Positions 1-7,057 of a DNA stretch of 20,093 nucleotides are shown piece after piece. A model generated the notes under the pieces. The model was given only the letters and a program-made list of their open reading frames with translations. It was not told the origin of the DNA and made no database searches. Each line of letters begins with the position of its first letter. Within the stretch, counting starts at the first letter, position 1. Position numbers and translations under genes: made by a program. This stretch comes from JAICIG01 sp035532215 (GTDB lineage: Bacteria > Planctomycetota > Planctomycetia > Pirellulales > JAICIG01), in the NCBI GenBank assembly GCA_035532215.1, contig DATKRK010000070.1, positions 1 to 20,093 of the forward strand, written 5' to 3'.

Positions 1-60
1 CTGAGCCTGGGCGAAGCCCCAGTACGCTGGGGCATCGCTTCGCTCTGCCGCCAGCCACCC
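1..60. repeat. 60-bp dispersed repeat, left copy (inverted relative to right end)
   Basis: The reverse complement of this segment aligns without gaps to 19889-19948, with about 7 mismatches in 60. Most mismatches cluster in the middle, while both ends (gggtggctggcggcagagcg and the ggcttcgcc/aggctcag end) are conserved. It is not coding as far as can be seen. The segment sits at the window edge, so its true left boundary is unknown. Confidence 0.8.
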
Positions 61-89
61 AGCCGTCGAATTGGCTTTGTAGAGTCACT

Positions 90-953
90 ATGCTTTCGCG
101 TCCGATCGTCGCGACCGTCGTTACCCCGAGCGAACCCGCGAATCCGGCCATGCCTGCCGCCAAGAACGTTCTGCCCGCCGCTTGGAAAGTTCCCGACGTG
201 TTCCGGGCGCGGCTGGGCGAGGCGGCCGGCCGGCAGCGGACGATGGAATCCGCCGGGCATCTGCTGCTGGTGCTGCACGAGCCGCCCGTCTCGGGCGAGA
301 CCGAACGGCGCGGCCGCTTCTTCTGGCGAGACGCCGACGGCGTCTGGAAATCGAACTCGCTGGGCGCCGGCGTTCAAGCCTTGCGAAAGCACGTCGCCGA
401 GCATGCGGATCGCGTCGAGGCCCTCGACGATCAACTCCAGCAGGCGCAGCTTTCGGACGATTACTTTCGCGTGCTGCACTCGCTGGCGCCGCTGTACCGG
501 GCCAGCCGCCACCTGCACGCCGCGCTGCAGCAGGCCCGCGAGATGGCGCCGGCCGATCGGGATCTGATCACGCTGCGCGATCAGGCGGGCGAGATCGAAC
601 GCGCCGCCGAACTGCTGCAAAGCGACGCCAAACACGGGCTCGACTTTTTGATCGCACGAAAGACCGAAGAGCAAGCGCAGCGCGGCTACGAAATGGCCGT
701 CTCGGCGCACCGATTGAATCTGCTGGCCGCAATCTTCTTTCCGATCGCCACGCTGAGCGCGATCTTCGGCATGAATCTCGAACACGGTCTGCCGCAACGA
801 TCGACCGGAGTCTTTTGGACCGTGCTCGTGATCGGACTCGTCAGCGGCATGTTTCTGACCTTGCTCGTCGCCAGCCGCCCGACTTCGAGAAGTACGAGCA
901 GCGCGAGCAAGCCGGCAAAGCCTCGCAAGCCCAATTTGCGCAAGTTGCCATAG
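90..953 (+). CDS. CorA-like divalent cation transporter family protein
   Basis: Likely inner-membrane channel or transporter of the CorA (2-TM-GxN) superfamily, whose known members move Mg2+, Co2+ or Zn2+. The protein has a soluble N-terminal part (about residues 1-205) rich in charged helices, a first membrane helix at about 207-227 ending in the family signature Gly-Met-Asn (residues 227-229, context IFGMNLEHG), and a second helix at about 243-263. A basic Ser/Lys/Pro tail follows. At 287 aa it is shorter than typical CorA (about 320 aa), and the cytosolic domain is poorly conserved to the eye, so substrate cannot be stated. The start is uncertain: an in-frame ATG at 150 is equally plausible, and neither has a clear Shine-Dalgarno site. 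The gene stands alone upstream of the sugar cluster, separated from it by a palindromic element. Confidence 0.8.
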   Translation: MLSRPIVATVVTPSEPANPAMPAAKNVLPAAWKVPDVFRARLGEAAGRQRTMESAGHLLLVLHEPPVSGETERRGRFFWRDADGVWKSNSLGAGVQALRKHVAEHADRVEALDDQLQQAQLSDDYFRVLHSLAPLYRASRHLHAALQQAREMAPADRDLITLRDQAGEIERAAELLQSDAKHGLDFLIARKTEEQAQRGYEMAVSAHRLNLLAAIFFPIATLSAIFGMNLEHGLPQRSTGVFWTVLVIGLVSGMFLTLLVASRPTSRSTSSASKPAKPRKPNLRKLP

Positions 954-1072
954 CTGCGTCTTTGGCGTGGGTGCAGGCGCACGACTTGTTACCGGGCGCG
1001 GGTGCGACGCGTCGTTTTGCTACGCAACTCTTCCGCTCAACTTGCCCGATGAACTTCGGCTACACCTTTTAA

Positions 1073-1225
1073 GTAGCCCAGGCATTTATGCCTGGGATCC
1101 GTCGCGCGCACGGACCGCGTTTTCCTATCGACGCCTCGCGGGCCGCCATCGGCGGCCCGCGAGGCGTCGATAGACGCGCAGGGATAAAACGGTTCGCGGA
1201 TCCCAGGCATAAATGCCTGGGCTAC
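1073..1225. repeat. 153-bp nested inverted-repeat element (MITE-like)
   Basis: Perfect 29-nt terminal inverted repeats at 1073-1101 and 1197-1225, each itself a near-palindrome (cccaggcat, then atgcctggg). Inside lies a second perfect hairpin with 23-bp arms at 1125-1147 and 1151-1173 and a 3-nt loop. No flanking target duplication is evident. The outer arm recurs at 20047-20074. The rest of the 413-nt spacer 954-1366 shows no convincing gene, only a short terminator-like hairpin near its end. Confidence 0.85.
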
Positions 1226-1321
1226 GGAAAAGAATGCGGAAATGCCGCGCAGGCAAATTCTGACCTTTCCGCGGCGCCTCGATTTAGGTATTAATCGCCG
1301 CCGTTCATTTTTACATTTGAC

Positions 1322-1340
1322 CGGCCTGCGGGCCGTTTTT
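1322..1340 (+). terminator. short hairpin plus T-run upstream of rfbF
   Basis: Stem cggcc/ggccg with a 4-nt loop, followed by five T. The stem is only 5 bp, so termination may be weak. It could end readthrough from the corA-like gene or act as an attenuator 27 nt before the rfbF start. Confidence 0.35.
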
Positions 1341-1366
1341 CGGGCAAGCTACGGAGATGCTGCGCG

Positions 1367-2170
1367 ATGCAGGTGGTCATTTTGTGCGGCGGACAGGGCA
1401 CGCGCATCCGTGACGTGGCCGACGACATCCCCAAGCCGATGATCCCGATCGGCGGCCGGCCGATCGTCTGGCACATCATGAAAACCTACGCCCGGCACGG
1501 CTTCCGCGACTTCGTGCTCTGCCTGGGCTACAAGAGCTGGGTCATCAAACGCTACTTTCTTGAATATCACCTGGCAGGGGTCGATTTCAGCTTGCGTCTC
1601 GGCTCGCCGGCCGAGATTTGCGTCCACGACGCCGTCGACGAGGCCGACTGGCATGTGACGTTGGCCGAAACGGGGCTCGACGCCATGACCGGCTGCCGCG
1701 TCAAGCGGATCGAGCCTTATATTACCGGCGAGCGCTTCATGCTGACCTACGGAGACGGCGTCGCCGACGTCGATCTCGAGGGCCTGCTGGCCTTTCATCG
1801 CAGCCACGGCAAGCTGGGCACCGTCACGGCCATCCAACCGCCCAGTCGCTTCGGCGAGATCGAACTCAGCGGGCCGCGCGTGGTCGAATTCATGGAAAAA
1901 CCGCTCGCCACGCGGGGCCGCATCAACGGCGGGTTCTTCGTCTTCGAACGCGCGTTTCTCGATCGTCTGGCGGACGACCCGGCGCTGGTCCTCGAACGCG
2001 AGCCACTCACCAAGCTGGCCGACGACGGCGAGTTGATGGCTTATCTGCACGAAGGGTTTTGGCATCCGATGGACAGCAGCCGCGACTACCACCATCTGAA
2101 TCAGCTTTGGTCGACCGGCCAGGCGCCGTGGAACGTCTGCGACAAGCCCCGGTTGCGCAAGGCGGCGTAA
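1367..2170 (+). CDS. rfbF: glucose-1-phosphate cytidylyltransferase
   Basis: Makes CDP-glucose from CTP and glucose-1-phosphate, the first committed step to CDP-6-deoxy and CDP-3,6-dideoxy sugars; cytosolic. The 267 aa match the usual family length (about 257). The N-terminal nucleotidyltransferase motif CGGQGTRIR (residues 7-15) and the following PKPMIPIGGRPI (Lys23) are intact, as is the metal-binding YGDGVADVD with Asp130. The pattern EICVHDAVDEADWHVTLAETG and the C-terminal GFWHPMDSSRDYHHLNQLW are typical of RfbF rather than of RmlA or GalU. The start is supported by an acggag sequence 11 nt upstream. It opens the sugar cluster and is followed by rfbG across a 243-nt spacer that holds an inverted repeat, so co-transcription is likely but not tight. 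Confidence 0.95.
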   Translation: MQVVILCGGQGTRIRDVADDIPKPMIPIGGRPIVWHIMKTYARHGFRDFVLCLGYKSWVIKRYFLEYHLAGVDFSLRLGSPAEICVHDAVDEADWHVTLAETGLDAMTGCRVKRIEPYITGERFMLTYGDGVADVDLEGLLAFHRSHGKLGTVTAIQPPSRFGEIELSGPRVVEFMEKPLATRGRINGGFFVFERAFLDRLADDPALVLEREPLTKLADDGELMAYLHEGFWHPMDSSRDYHHLNQLWSTGQAPWNVCDKPRLRKAA

Positions 2171-2203
2171 AACATGAAATTGATGGTCGAAGGCGAGGTA
2201 GGG

Positions 2204-2350
2204 GTTGAGCCACAGAGGCACGGAGAAGACAAAAAAAGACAAGTGATTTGAGGTTATGTGAAGGAAGTAAGGATAAGAAATCGGTAAATTCGGGCTGAAC
2301 TGCTTGCCTGCCTGCTTCCCTCCTTCTTCTCTGTGCCTCTGTGGCTCAAC
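2204..2350. repeat. inverted repeat of the 'cacagaggcacggag' family in the rfbF-rfbG spacer
   Basis: Arms of 25 nt at 2204-2228 and 2326-2350 are reverse complements with one mismatch. The interior is AG-rich on the left and CT-rich on the right. A reading frame open from 2333 into rfbG begins inside the right arm and is not the real start. Related single copies occur at 4789-4816 and 6173-6203. Confidence 0.8.
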
Positions 2351-2413
2351 CATATCCGGTTCAACCCTAGCCGATCGACGCGACCAGTCCGAATAAATAG
2401 GAACGACTTCAAA

Positions 2414-3445
2414 ATGAACAACCAAAACACATTTTGGCGCGACCGGCGGGTGTTCGTCACGGGCTGCACGGGGTTGGTCGGTTCGTGGACGGTGCGAGCG
2501 CTCGTGGAGCGAGGCGCCCACGTCGTCGGTTTGGTGCGCGATCGCGTGGCGCACAGCGAACTCGTGCGCAGCAGTCTCGACCAGCGGATCGACGTCGTAC
2601 GCGGCTGCGTCGAAGATGAGCCGCTGTTGGCGCGGACGCTCGGCGAGTACGAAATTCAAACCGTGATCCATCTGGCCGCGCAGACGATCGTCGGCGTCGC
2701 CAATCGCAGCCCGCTGGCCACCTTCGAGACGAACATCAAAGGGACGTGGTGTCTGCTCGAAGCAGCTCGCCGCAGCGGCTTGAACCCGCAAGTCATCGTC
2801 GCTTCGTCCGACAAGGCCTACGGCGAACAGACGCAGTTGCCCTACACCGAAGACGCCCCGCTCGAAGGCCGGCACCCTTACGACGCCAGCAAATCGTGTA
2901 CGGACATTCTGTCGCTGACTTATCACCACACGTATCGCCTGCCGGTCTGCGTGACGCGCTGCGGGAATTTTTACGGCGGCGGCGATTCGAACTTCAACCG
3001 CATCGTGCCCGGCACGATTCGTTCGGTGTTGCGAGGCGAGCGGCCGGTGATCCGCTCCGACGGCAGCTTCGTGCGAGATTATTTTTACGTCAAAGACGGG
3101 GCGGCGGCCTATTTGCACCTGGCGGAGTGCATGGCCCGGCAGCCAGAGGCGGTCGGCCAGGCATTCAATTTTTCGACCGAAATCCAGGTGACGGTGCTTG
3201 AGCTGGTCGAGCGGATTCTCGCGCGGATGGGCTCGTCGCTCGAGCCGGACGTGCGCAACGAAGCCTGTCACGAAATCAAGCATCAATACTTGTCAGCCGC
3301 CAAAGCCCGCTCGATGTTGGCCTGGAAGCCGGGCTACGAACTCGACGGTGCGTTGGCCGAAACGATCGATTGGTATCGGAATTATTTCGCGGCGCTCGAC
3401 GCCGCGCCGGGGATTCGGCTCGCGCCGCTGAGGAAAGCGGGCTGA
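2414..3445 (+). CDS. rfbG: CDP-glucose 4,6-dehydratase
   Basis: Converts CDP-glucose to CDP-4-keto-6-deoxyglucose with bound NAD+; extended short-chain dehydrogenase fold, cytosolic. The 343 aa fit the family (about 360). Visible motifs are the Rossmann TGCTGLVGS (residues 16-24), the SSDKAYG segment with the dehydratase Asp133-Lys134 pair, and the catalytic Tyr156-x3-Lys160 (HPYDASKS). The segment NFYGGGDSNFNRIVPGTIRS is characteristic of this dehydratase. The frame is open 81 nt further upstream, but that part lies in a repeat arm. The chosen ATG gives the normal N-terminus MNNQNTFWRDRRVFVTG and has an AGGA about 11 nt upstream. A hairpin-T-run follows the stop codon. Confidence 0.95.
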   Translation: MNNQNTFWRDRRVFVTGCTGLVGSWTVRALVERGAHVVGLVRDRVAHSELVRSSLDQRIDVVRGCVEDEPLLARTLGEYEIQTVIHLAAQTIVGVANRSPLATFETNIKGTWCLLEAARRSGLNPQVIVASSDKAYGEQTQLPYTEDAPLEGRHPYDASKSCTDILSLTYHHTYRLPVCVTRCGNFYGGGDSNFNRIVPGTIRSVLRGERPVIRSDGSFVRDYFYVKDGAAAYLHLAECMARQPEAVGQAFNFSTEIQVTVLELVERILARMGSSLEPDVRNEACHEIKHQYLSAAKARSMLAWKPGYELDGALAETIDWYRNYFAALDAAPGIRLAPLRKAG

Positions 3446-3446
3446 A

Positions 3447-3510
3447 AAGTAGAAGCGGCATCCTTGCCGCTTTTTAACAGGAAATACGCGGCAGGATGCC
3501 GCGTCTACTT
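3447..3510. repeat. inverted repeat between rfbG and the SDR gene
   Basis: Arms 3447-3470 and 3488-3510 are reverse complements except for one substitution and one inserted base. Each arm is also a small hairpin by itself (gcggca/tgccgc). The element fills most of the 91-nt spacer. Confidence 0.8.
3453..3475 (+). terminator. intrinsic-terminator-like hairpin after rfbG
   Basis: Perfect 8-bp stem aagcggca/tgccgctt with loop tcct, ending in a run of five T. It is formed by the left arm of the repeat just described, so it may be a by-product of that element. If active it would reduce expression of the downstream cluster genes. Confidence 0.5.
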
Positions 3511-3536
3511 GAATTGACCCGCACGAAGGACCGTGC

Positions 3537-4484
3537 ATGGCGATGGCTCGCGAAAGAAATCTGGTGACCGGGGCGACCGGCTTCGTCGGCGCCTGTTTGA
3601 CGCGCGCTCTGATTGACGCCGGGCACGACGTTCACGTGACGCTGCGAGCCGCATCGTCGCCGTGGCGCCTGGCCGGGCTCGAAGGCCGCTATGTTGCGCA
3701 CCAGGCCGACCTGCGCGATCTGGCCGCGGTCCGCCGCGCGGTCGAGGCGGCCCGACCGCAGGTCGTCTATCATTTGGCGGCGCATGGCGCGCTGTATCAC
3801 GAGCGCGATCGCGCAGCCATCCTGGCCAGCAACCTGCTCGGCACGTGCAATCTGCTCGAAGCGCTCGACGACTGCGACGATTGCACGCTCGTGCAGACCG
3901 GAAGTTCGTCGGAATACGGACACAAGGCCCATCCGATGCGCGAAGACGACCGGCTCGAGCCGCGCACCGACTATGCGGTCTCCAAAGCCGCGGCCACGTT
4001 GCTCTGCCAGGCGGCGGCCTACGAGGGGCGTTCCGTCGCGACCGTTCGCATTTTTTCGGCGTACGGCCCTTGGGAGGATCCCAGCCGCCTCGTGCCTTAT
4101 GTGATGGCCTGCTGCCTGCGAGGCGAGCGACCTCGCGTCACTTCCGGCGAGCAACCTCGCGACTTCATTTACGTCGACGATTGCATTGAGTTGCTCCAAC
4201 TCGCCGCCCACGCTCCGGCCGCACGCGGGCAGATTCTGCACGCCGCCAGCGGCCGCCGGCAGACGGTGCGCGAAATGGTCGAAACGATCGTCGAAACCTG
4301 CAGCGGCGGACGCCTTTCGGCCGAATATGGAGGCGAACCGTTGCGGCCCGACGAGCCAACGACCTGGGTGGGCAGCATCGAACGCACGAATGAATTGACC
4401 GGCTGGCGGCCTCGATACGATTTGCCGAGCGGCGTCGAGCGCACCTGGGCCTGGCGCCGGAGATTCGCCGCGCAGGCGGCGTAA
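3537..4484 (+). CDS. NAD(P)-dependent epimerase/reductase, extended SDR family
   Basis: Nucleotide-sugar oxidoreductase or epimerase; cytosolic. The 315 aa show the Rossmann motif VTGATGFVG (residues 10-18), the LAAHGALYHE region, a Ser-rich TGSSSEYG before the active site, and the catalytic Tyr146-x3-Lys150 (DYAVSKAA). The C-terminal half has the substrate-domain pattern PRDFIYVDDC. Its place next to rfbF, rfbG and rfbH suggests it reduces a CDP-4-keto-3,6-dideoxy sugar, as CDP-abequose or CDP-paratose synthases do, or reduces a branched keto sugar as YerF does. This is inference from context, because the SDR motifs alone do not fix the substrate. The start at 3537 has gaagga 6 nt upstream; the in-frame ATG at 3543 is an alternative. 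A 471-nt repeat-filled spacer follows. Confidence 0.88.
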   Translation: MAMARERNLVTGATGFVGACLTRALIDAGHDVHVTLRAASSPWRLAGLEGRYVAHQADLRDLAAVRRAVEAARPQVVYHLAAHGALYHERDRAAILASNLLGTCNLLEALDDCDDCTLVQTGSSSEYGHKAHPMREDDRLEPRTDYAVSKAAATLLCQAAAYEGRSVATVRIFSAYGPWEDPSRLVPYVMACCLRGERPRVTSGEQPRDFIYVDDCIELLQLAAHAPAARGQILHAASGRRQTVREMVETIVETCSGGRLSAEYGGEPLRPDEPTTWVGSIERTNELTGWRPRYDLPSGVERTWAWRRRFAAQAA

Positions 4485-4660
4485 AACGTTGAAACTGGAA
4501 AGCGATAACTTGACTTGCGAGATTCTTAAAAGGGGACGTGGGGATGCGGAGGAGATTAGGGGGATGAAGCAAAGAATGTGATTCTTGGCAGATCGGAACT
4601 GCAAAGGGGGGACGCTGTATTCAGAGTCATTTTCACTCGTACTCCTAAGAAAATATTCTG

Positions 4661-4720
4661 TGGAGGGCCGGGCGCCCTCGCCCGGCGAATGCCGGACGGG
4701 CGGGGGCGCCCGGCCCTCCA
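4661..4720. repeat. GC-rich inverted repeat
   Basis: The outer 24 nt of each arm (tggagggccgggcgccc and onward) pair with one mismatch across a short centre containing a gccgg. It lies inside the composite island, and its right end merges with the tandem repeat that follows. Confidence 0.8.
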
Positions 4721-4751
4721 AGAAAACAACCCGTCCCTCCAAGAAAACAAC
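4714..4751. repeat. tandem direct repeat, 21-nt period
   Basis: The 17-nt unit ccctccaagaaaacaac occurs at 4714-4730 and again at 4735-4751, separated by ccgt. Only two copies are present, so it is not a CRISPR or minisatellite array. It looks like duplication of the edge of the neighbouring inverted repeat. Confidence 0.85.
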
Positions 4752-4788
4752 GCATTTTCATTCGTCGGGGCGACGGAAAGTCATGCCG

Positions 4789-4816
4789 CCTCCGTGTGCT
4801 CCGTGCCTCCGTGGTG
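4789..4816. repeat. 'ccgtg' repeat motif, copy in the composite island
   Basis: Three near-identical steps of tccgtg (tccgtgtgctccgtgcctcc, then gtggtg) make a short degenerate tandem. It is related to the arms in the rfbF-rfbG spacer and to 6173-6203. Confidence 0.65.
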
Positions 4817-4955
4817 CAATCTCGATTCGCCCCAAAGTCGGCTGCCATGCAAAACTTTTCACTCCGATTCTTATCCCCTTATCTCCTCCGCATCCCCTTA
4901 TCCCCTTTCGAAATCGCCCCAACATCGCAGCGGCCGACATCGACTCAGGTTCCTT

Positions 4956-6053
4956 ATGACTGACTCTCATCACGATCGCCTGTTCAGCATGGTGGTGCCG
5001 GTGCTCAATGAGCAGGAAGTGCTGGCCGACACCTACCGCACGCTCAACGGCGTGCTGGAAGGACTCGCCATGCCGTTCGAGGTGGTCGTCGTCGATAACG
5101 GCAGCGGCGACCGCACGCCTGCGATGATGCAGGAGATTTGCGCGAAGGACGCCCGCTGGAAGTTCCTGCGGCTGAGCCGGAACTTCGGCTATCAGAATTC
5201 GATTACGGCCGGCATGCTCGCGGCGCAGGGCGACGCGATCATGGTCATCGACGCCGATCTGCAAGACCCGCCCGAATTGATTCCGACTTTCGTCGACCGC
5301 TGGCTCGAAGGCTACGACATCGTCTACGGCGTCCGCGAAAAGCGCACCGGCGAGAGCCGCCTGCGGGTGATCCCCACGATGATGGCCATGCGGCTGATCA
5401 CCTGGATGAGCGACGACATCAAGCTGCCCGCCCACAGCGGCGACTTCCGGCTGATCACGCGCCGCGTCCGTGACGCCTTCGCCCAACTCAGCGAAACCAA
5501 CCGCTACGTCCGCGGGCTGATCCACTGGCTCGGCTACCGGCAAATCGGCATCCCCTACGTGCGCGGCGGGCGGGCGAAAGGCACCAGCAAGGTCAACCTG
5601 CCGTACCTGATCGGCTTCACGCTCAACGCCATCTTCAGCTTCTCGATCAAGCCGCTGCGGATGTTCAGCTTGCTCGGCGTCGGCGTGTTGGGCGTCGCCG
5701 CCGTGTTGGGGCTGATCTACGCCGCGTTGTCGTTCTTTGCCAGCCCGCCGCCTGGAATCACCACGGTGCTGATGCTGCTGTTGATCAACCTGGGCGTGAT
5801 GTCGCTGGGCATCGGCGTGTTGGGCGAATACATCGCCAAGATTTACGCCGAGAGCAAGCGGCGCCCGCTCTGGCTCGTCGACTACGCCTTGAACTTCGAG
5901 CCGCCGGTCGAAACGCCGCGGATCGACGCCGCACATCTTGCCTCGCCCATCGCCGCCTGGCACGTGCGCGAGGCGTCAGGCGTCGGGCGTCAGGCGCCAG
6001 GTCGCGCAAATTCGGCGAGCGGGGGGCGTCAGCCCCCCGGTCACGCCGCGTAG
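4956..6053 (+). CDS. GtrB/DPM1-type family 2 glycosyltransferase, membrane-anchored
   Basis: Probably transfers a sugar from a nucleotide donor to undecaprenyl phosphate at the inner face of the membrane. The GT-A domain (residues about 10-225) has SMVVPVLNEQEVL at the N-terminus, VVDNGSGDRT, and the metal-binding DADLQDPPE with Asp99 and Asp101. SGDFRLITR is typical of the polyprenyl-phosphate glycosyltransferase subgroup (GtrB, ArnC, YkoT). Two membrane helices lie at about 236-262 and 268-290, followed by the short EYIAKIYAESKRRP segment seen in this subgroup. The frame is open upstream to 4578, but the ATG used here gives the normal N-terminus. The last 35-40 residues (365 aa in total) are repeat-derived and probably not part of the fold. 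The sugar carried cannot be read from sequence; context suggests the product of the CDP-sugar genes or a glucose-type sugar. Confidence 0.92.
   Translation: MTDSHHDRLFSMVVPVLNEQEVLADTYRTLNGVLEGLAMPFEVVVVDNGSGDRTPAMMQEICAKDARWKFLRLSRNFGYQNSITAGMLAAQGDAIMVIDADLQDPPELIPTFVDRWLEGYDIVYGVREKRTGESRLRVIPTMMAMRLITWMSDDIKLPAHSGDFRLITRRVRDAFAQLSETNRYVRGLIHWLGYRQIGIPYVRGGRAKGTSKVNLPYLIGFTLNAIFSFSIKPLRMFSLLGVGVLGVAAVLGLIYAALSFFASPPPGITTVLMLLLINLGVMSLGIGVLGEYIAKIYAESKRRPLWLVDYALNFEPPVETPRIDAAHLASPIAAWHVREASGVGRQAPGRANSASGGRQPPGHAA
6014..6041. repeat. 28-nt REP-like hairpin inside the glycosyltransferase 3' end
   Basis: A hairpin with a 7-bp G/C stem around the loop gtca. It has the same length and register as each arm at 9451-9519, differing at positions that keep the stem paired. 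It is translated as SASGGRQPPG in the last residues of the glycosyltransferase. Confidence 0.8.
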
Positions 6054-6172
6054 GGCGCCGGCGACAGGGTTCAGATTCCAAGTGAAGAAGAGAAATTGAT
6101 CATCTTCGGCAAGGCGCCGAACGACGGACGAGGCGATTTCGATTCAATGAATTGAGCAAAAACATGCCTTTC

Positions 6173-6203
6173 TTCTCCGTGCTTTCCGTGTCTCCGTGGT
6201 GAA
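6173..6203. repeat. 'ccgtg' repeat motif upstream of the transketolase genes
   Basis: ttctccgtgctttccgtg followed by tctccgtggtgaa is another member of the motif seen at 2326-2350 and 4789-4816, in the same orientation relative to the next gene and 30 nt before the next start. The rest of the 179-nt spacer shows nothing else. Confidence 0.65.
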
Positions 6204-6232
6204 CTCGACGTCTCGCAACGGACTCTATCAAG

Positions 6233-7057
6233 ATGCCCTCGTTTGAGACTCGCGAACTGCGAAAAACCGTGCTCCGCATGGCACATGCCGGTTCCACCGT
6301 GCATATCGCCTGCGCCTTTTCGTTGATCGAAATCATGGCGGTGCTGTATCGCTCGCAGTTGCGTCTGCGCGGCGGGCCGCGCGCGGCCGATCGCGATTAC
6401 CTCGTGTTGAGCAAAGGGCATGGGGTGATGGCCCAATACGCCTGCCTGCACGAACTCGGCTGGCTGGGCGATGACGAACTGGCTCGGTACTTCGGCGACG
6501 GCACGCGACTCAAGGGGCTTTCCGATGCCCACGTGCCGGGTTTGGAAGTCAGTTCCGGTTCGCTTGGGCACGGCCTGTCGGTCGGCGTCGGCTTGGCGCT
6601 GGCCGCGCAACGCAACGGCACGGATCAGCGCGTATTCGCCATCGTCGGCGACGGCGAGATCAACGAAGGCTCGATTTGGGAAGCACTGCTGTTCGCCGTC
6701 CACTTCCAGCTTTCCAACCTGGTGTTGATCGTCGACGAGAACGGCTTTCAGGCGATGGGCAGCACCAAGGAAGTGCTGGACCTCGGCGATCTGGCCGCCA
6801 AGCTGACCGCCTTCGGGCTCGAAACCCGCGAAGTCGACGGCCACGATGAAAGCGCTCTCGACCGCACGCTCGGCGCCCTGGTTCGGCATCCGTGTGCGGG
6901 ACCGCGGGCTGTGGTCGCGCACACGATCAAAGGCAAAGGCGTGTCGTTCATGGAAAGCGACAATCGCTGGCATTACACGCGGCTGACGGCCGAGACGTAC
7001 GCCGCGGCGATGGCCGAGTTGGAACCCGGCTCGTCGCGAGGCAAGGAGGCCGCCTGA
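6233..7057 (+). CDS. transketolase, N-terminal (ThDP-binding) subunit
   Basis: Provides the pyrimidine-diphosphate (PP) half of a two-subunit transketolase-like enzyme; 274 aa is normal for the split form. The ThDP/Mg2+ motif is complete: Gly139-Asp140-Gly141-Glu142 and, 30 residues after Asp140, Asn170 (VDENGFQAMG). Other family features are the AHAGSTVHIACAFSLIEI start, LSKGHGVMAQYACLHE, and SSGSLGHGLSVGVGLA. It ends by overlapping the next ORF by one base, so the two halves are translationally coupled. Position inside a CDP-deoxysugar cluster, rather than with pentose phosphate genes, suggests a specialised role such as transferring a two-carbon ketol unit to a sugar. That role is inference; an ordinary transketolase activity cannot be excluded. 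Confidence 0.93.
   Translation: MPSFETRELRKTVLRMAHAGSTVHIACAFSLIEIMAVLYRSQLRLRGGPRAADRDYLVLSKGHGVMAQYACLHELGWLGDDELARYFGDGTRLKGLSDAHVPGLEVSSGSLGHGLSVGVGLALAAQRNGTDQRVFAIVGDGEINEGSIWEALLFAVHFQLSNLVLIVDENGFQAMGSTKEVLDLGDLAAKLTAFGLETREVDGHDESALDRTLGALVRHPCAGPRAVVAHTIKGKGVSFMESDNRWHYTRLTAETYAAAMAELEPGSSRGKEAA
7043..7049 (+). promoter_or_regulatory. strong Shine-Dalgarno site deciding the start of the C-terminal subunit
   Basis: AAGGAGG lies 7 nt before the ATG that overlaps the preceding stop codon (TGATG). It fixes the start, although the frame is open a further 165 nt upstream. It is the strongest ribosome binding site in the cluster. Confidence 0.85.

Larger units (their letters stand above)
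4528..4908. repeat. composite repeat island in a 471-nt spacer
   Basis: The spacer between the SDR and glycosyltransferase genes is filled with nested repeats. Outer imperfect inverted arms at about 4528-4568 and 4871-4908 share a core ggggatgcggaggaga. Inside are a G/C-rich inverted repeat (4661-4720), a 21-nt-period tandem repeat (4714-4751), and a 'ccgtg' repeat motif (4789-4816). The frame of the downstream gene stays open through most of the island, but the encoded residues resemble no protein and I treat it as noncoding. Confidence 0.75.

Noticed and set aside
1073..1225. Insertion sequence
   Set aside because: Too short and without any transposase frame; described as a nested palindromic repeat instead.
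1349..3286. 645-codon open frame on the minus strand
   Set aside because: Lies antisense to rfbF and rfbG, whose protein motifs are unmistakable; long antisense frames are expected in GC-rich coding DNA and the product resembles no protein.
4714..4751. Possible CRISPR-like repeats
   Set aside because: Only two units with a 4-nt gap and no cas genes; the same applies to the tandem pair at 14812-14845.
4578..4955. N-terminal extension of the glycosyltransferase frame
   Set aside because: The extra 126 codons are encoded entirely by repeats; the family N-terminus begins at the ATG at 4956.
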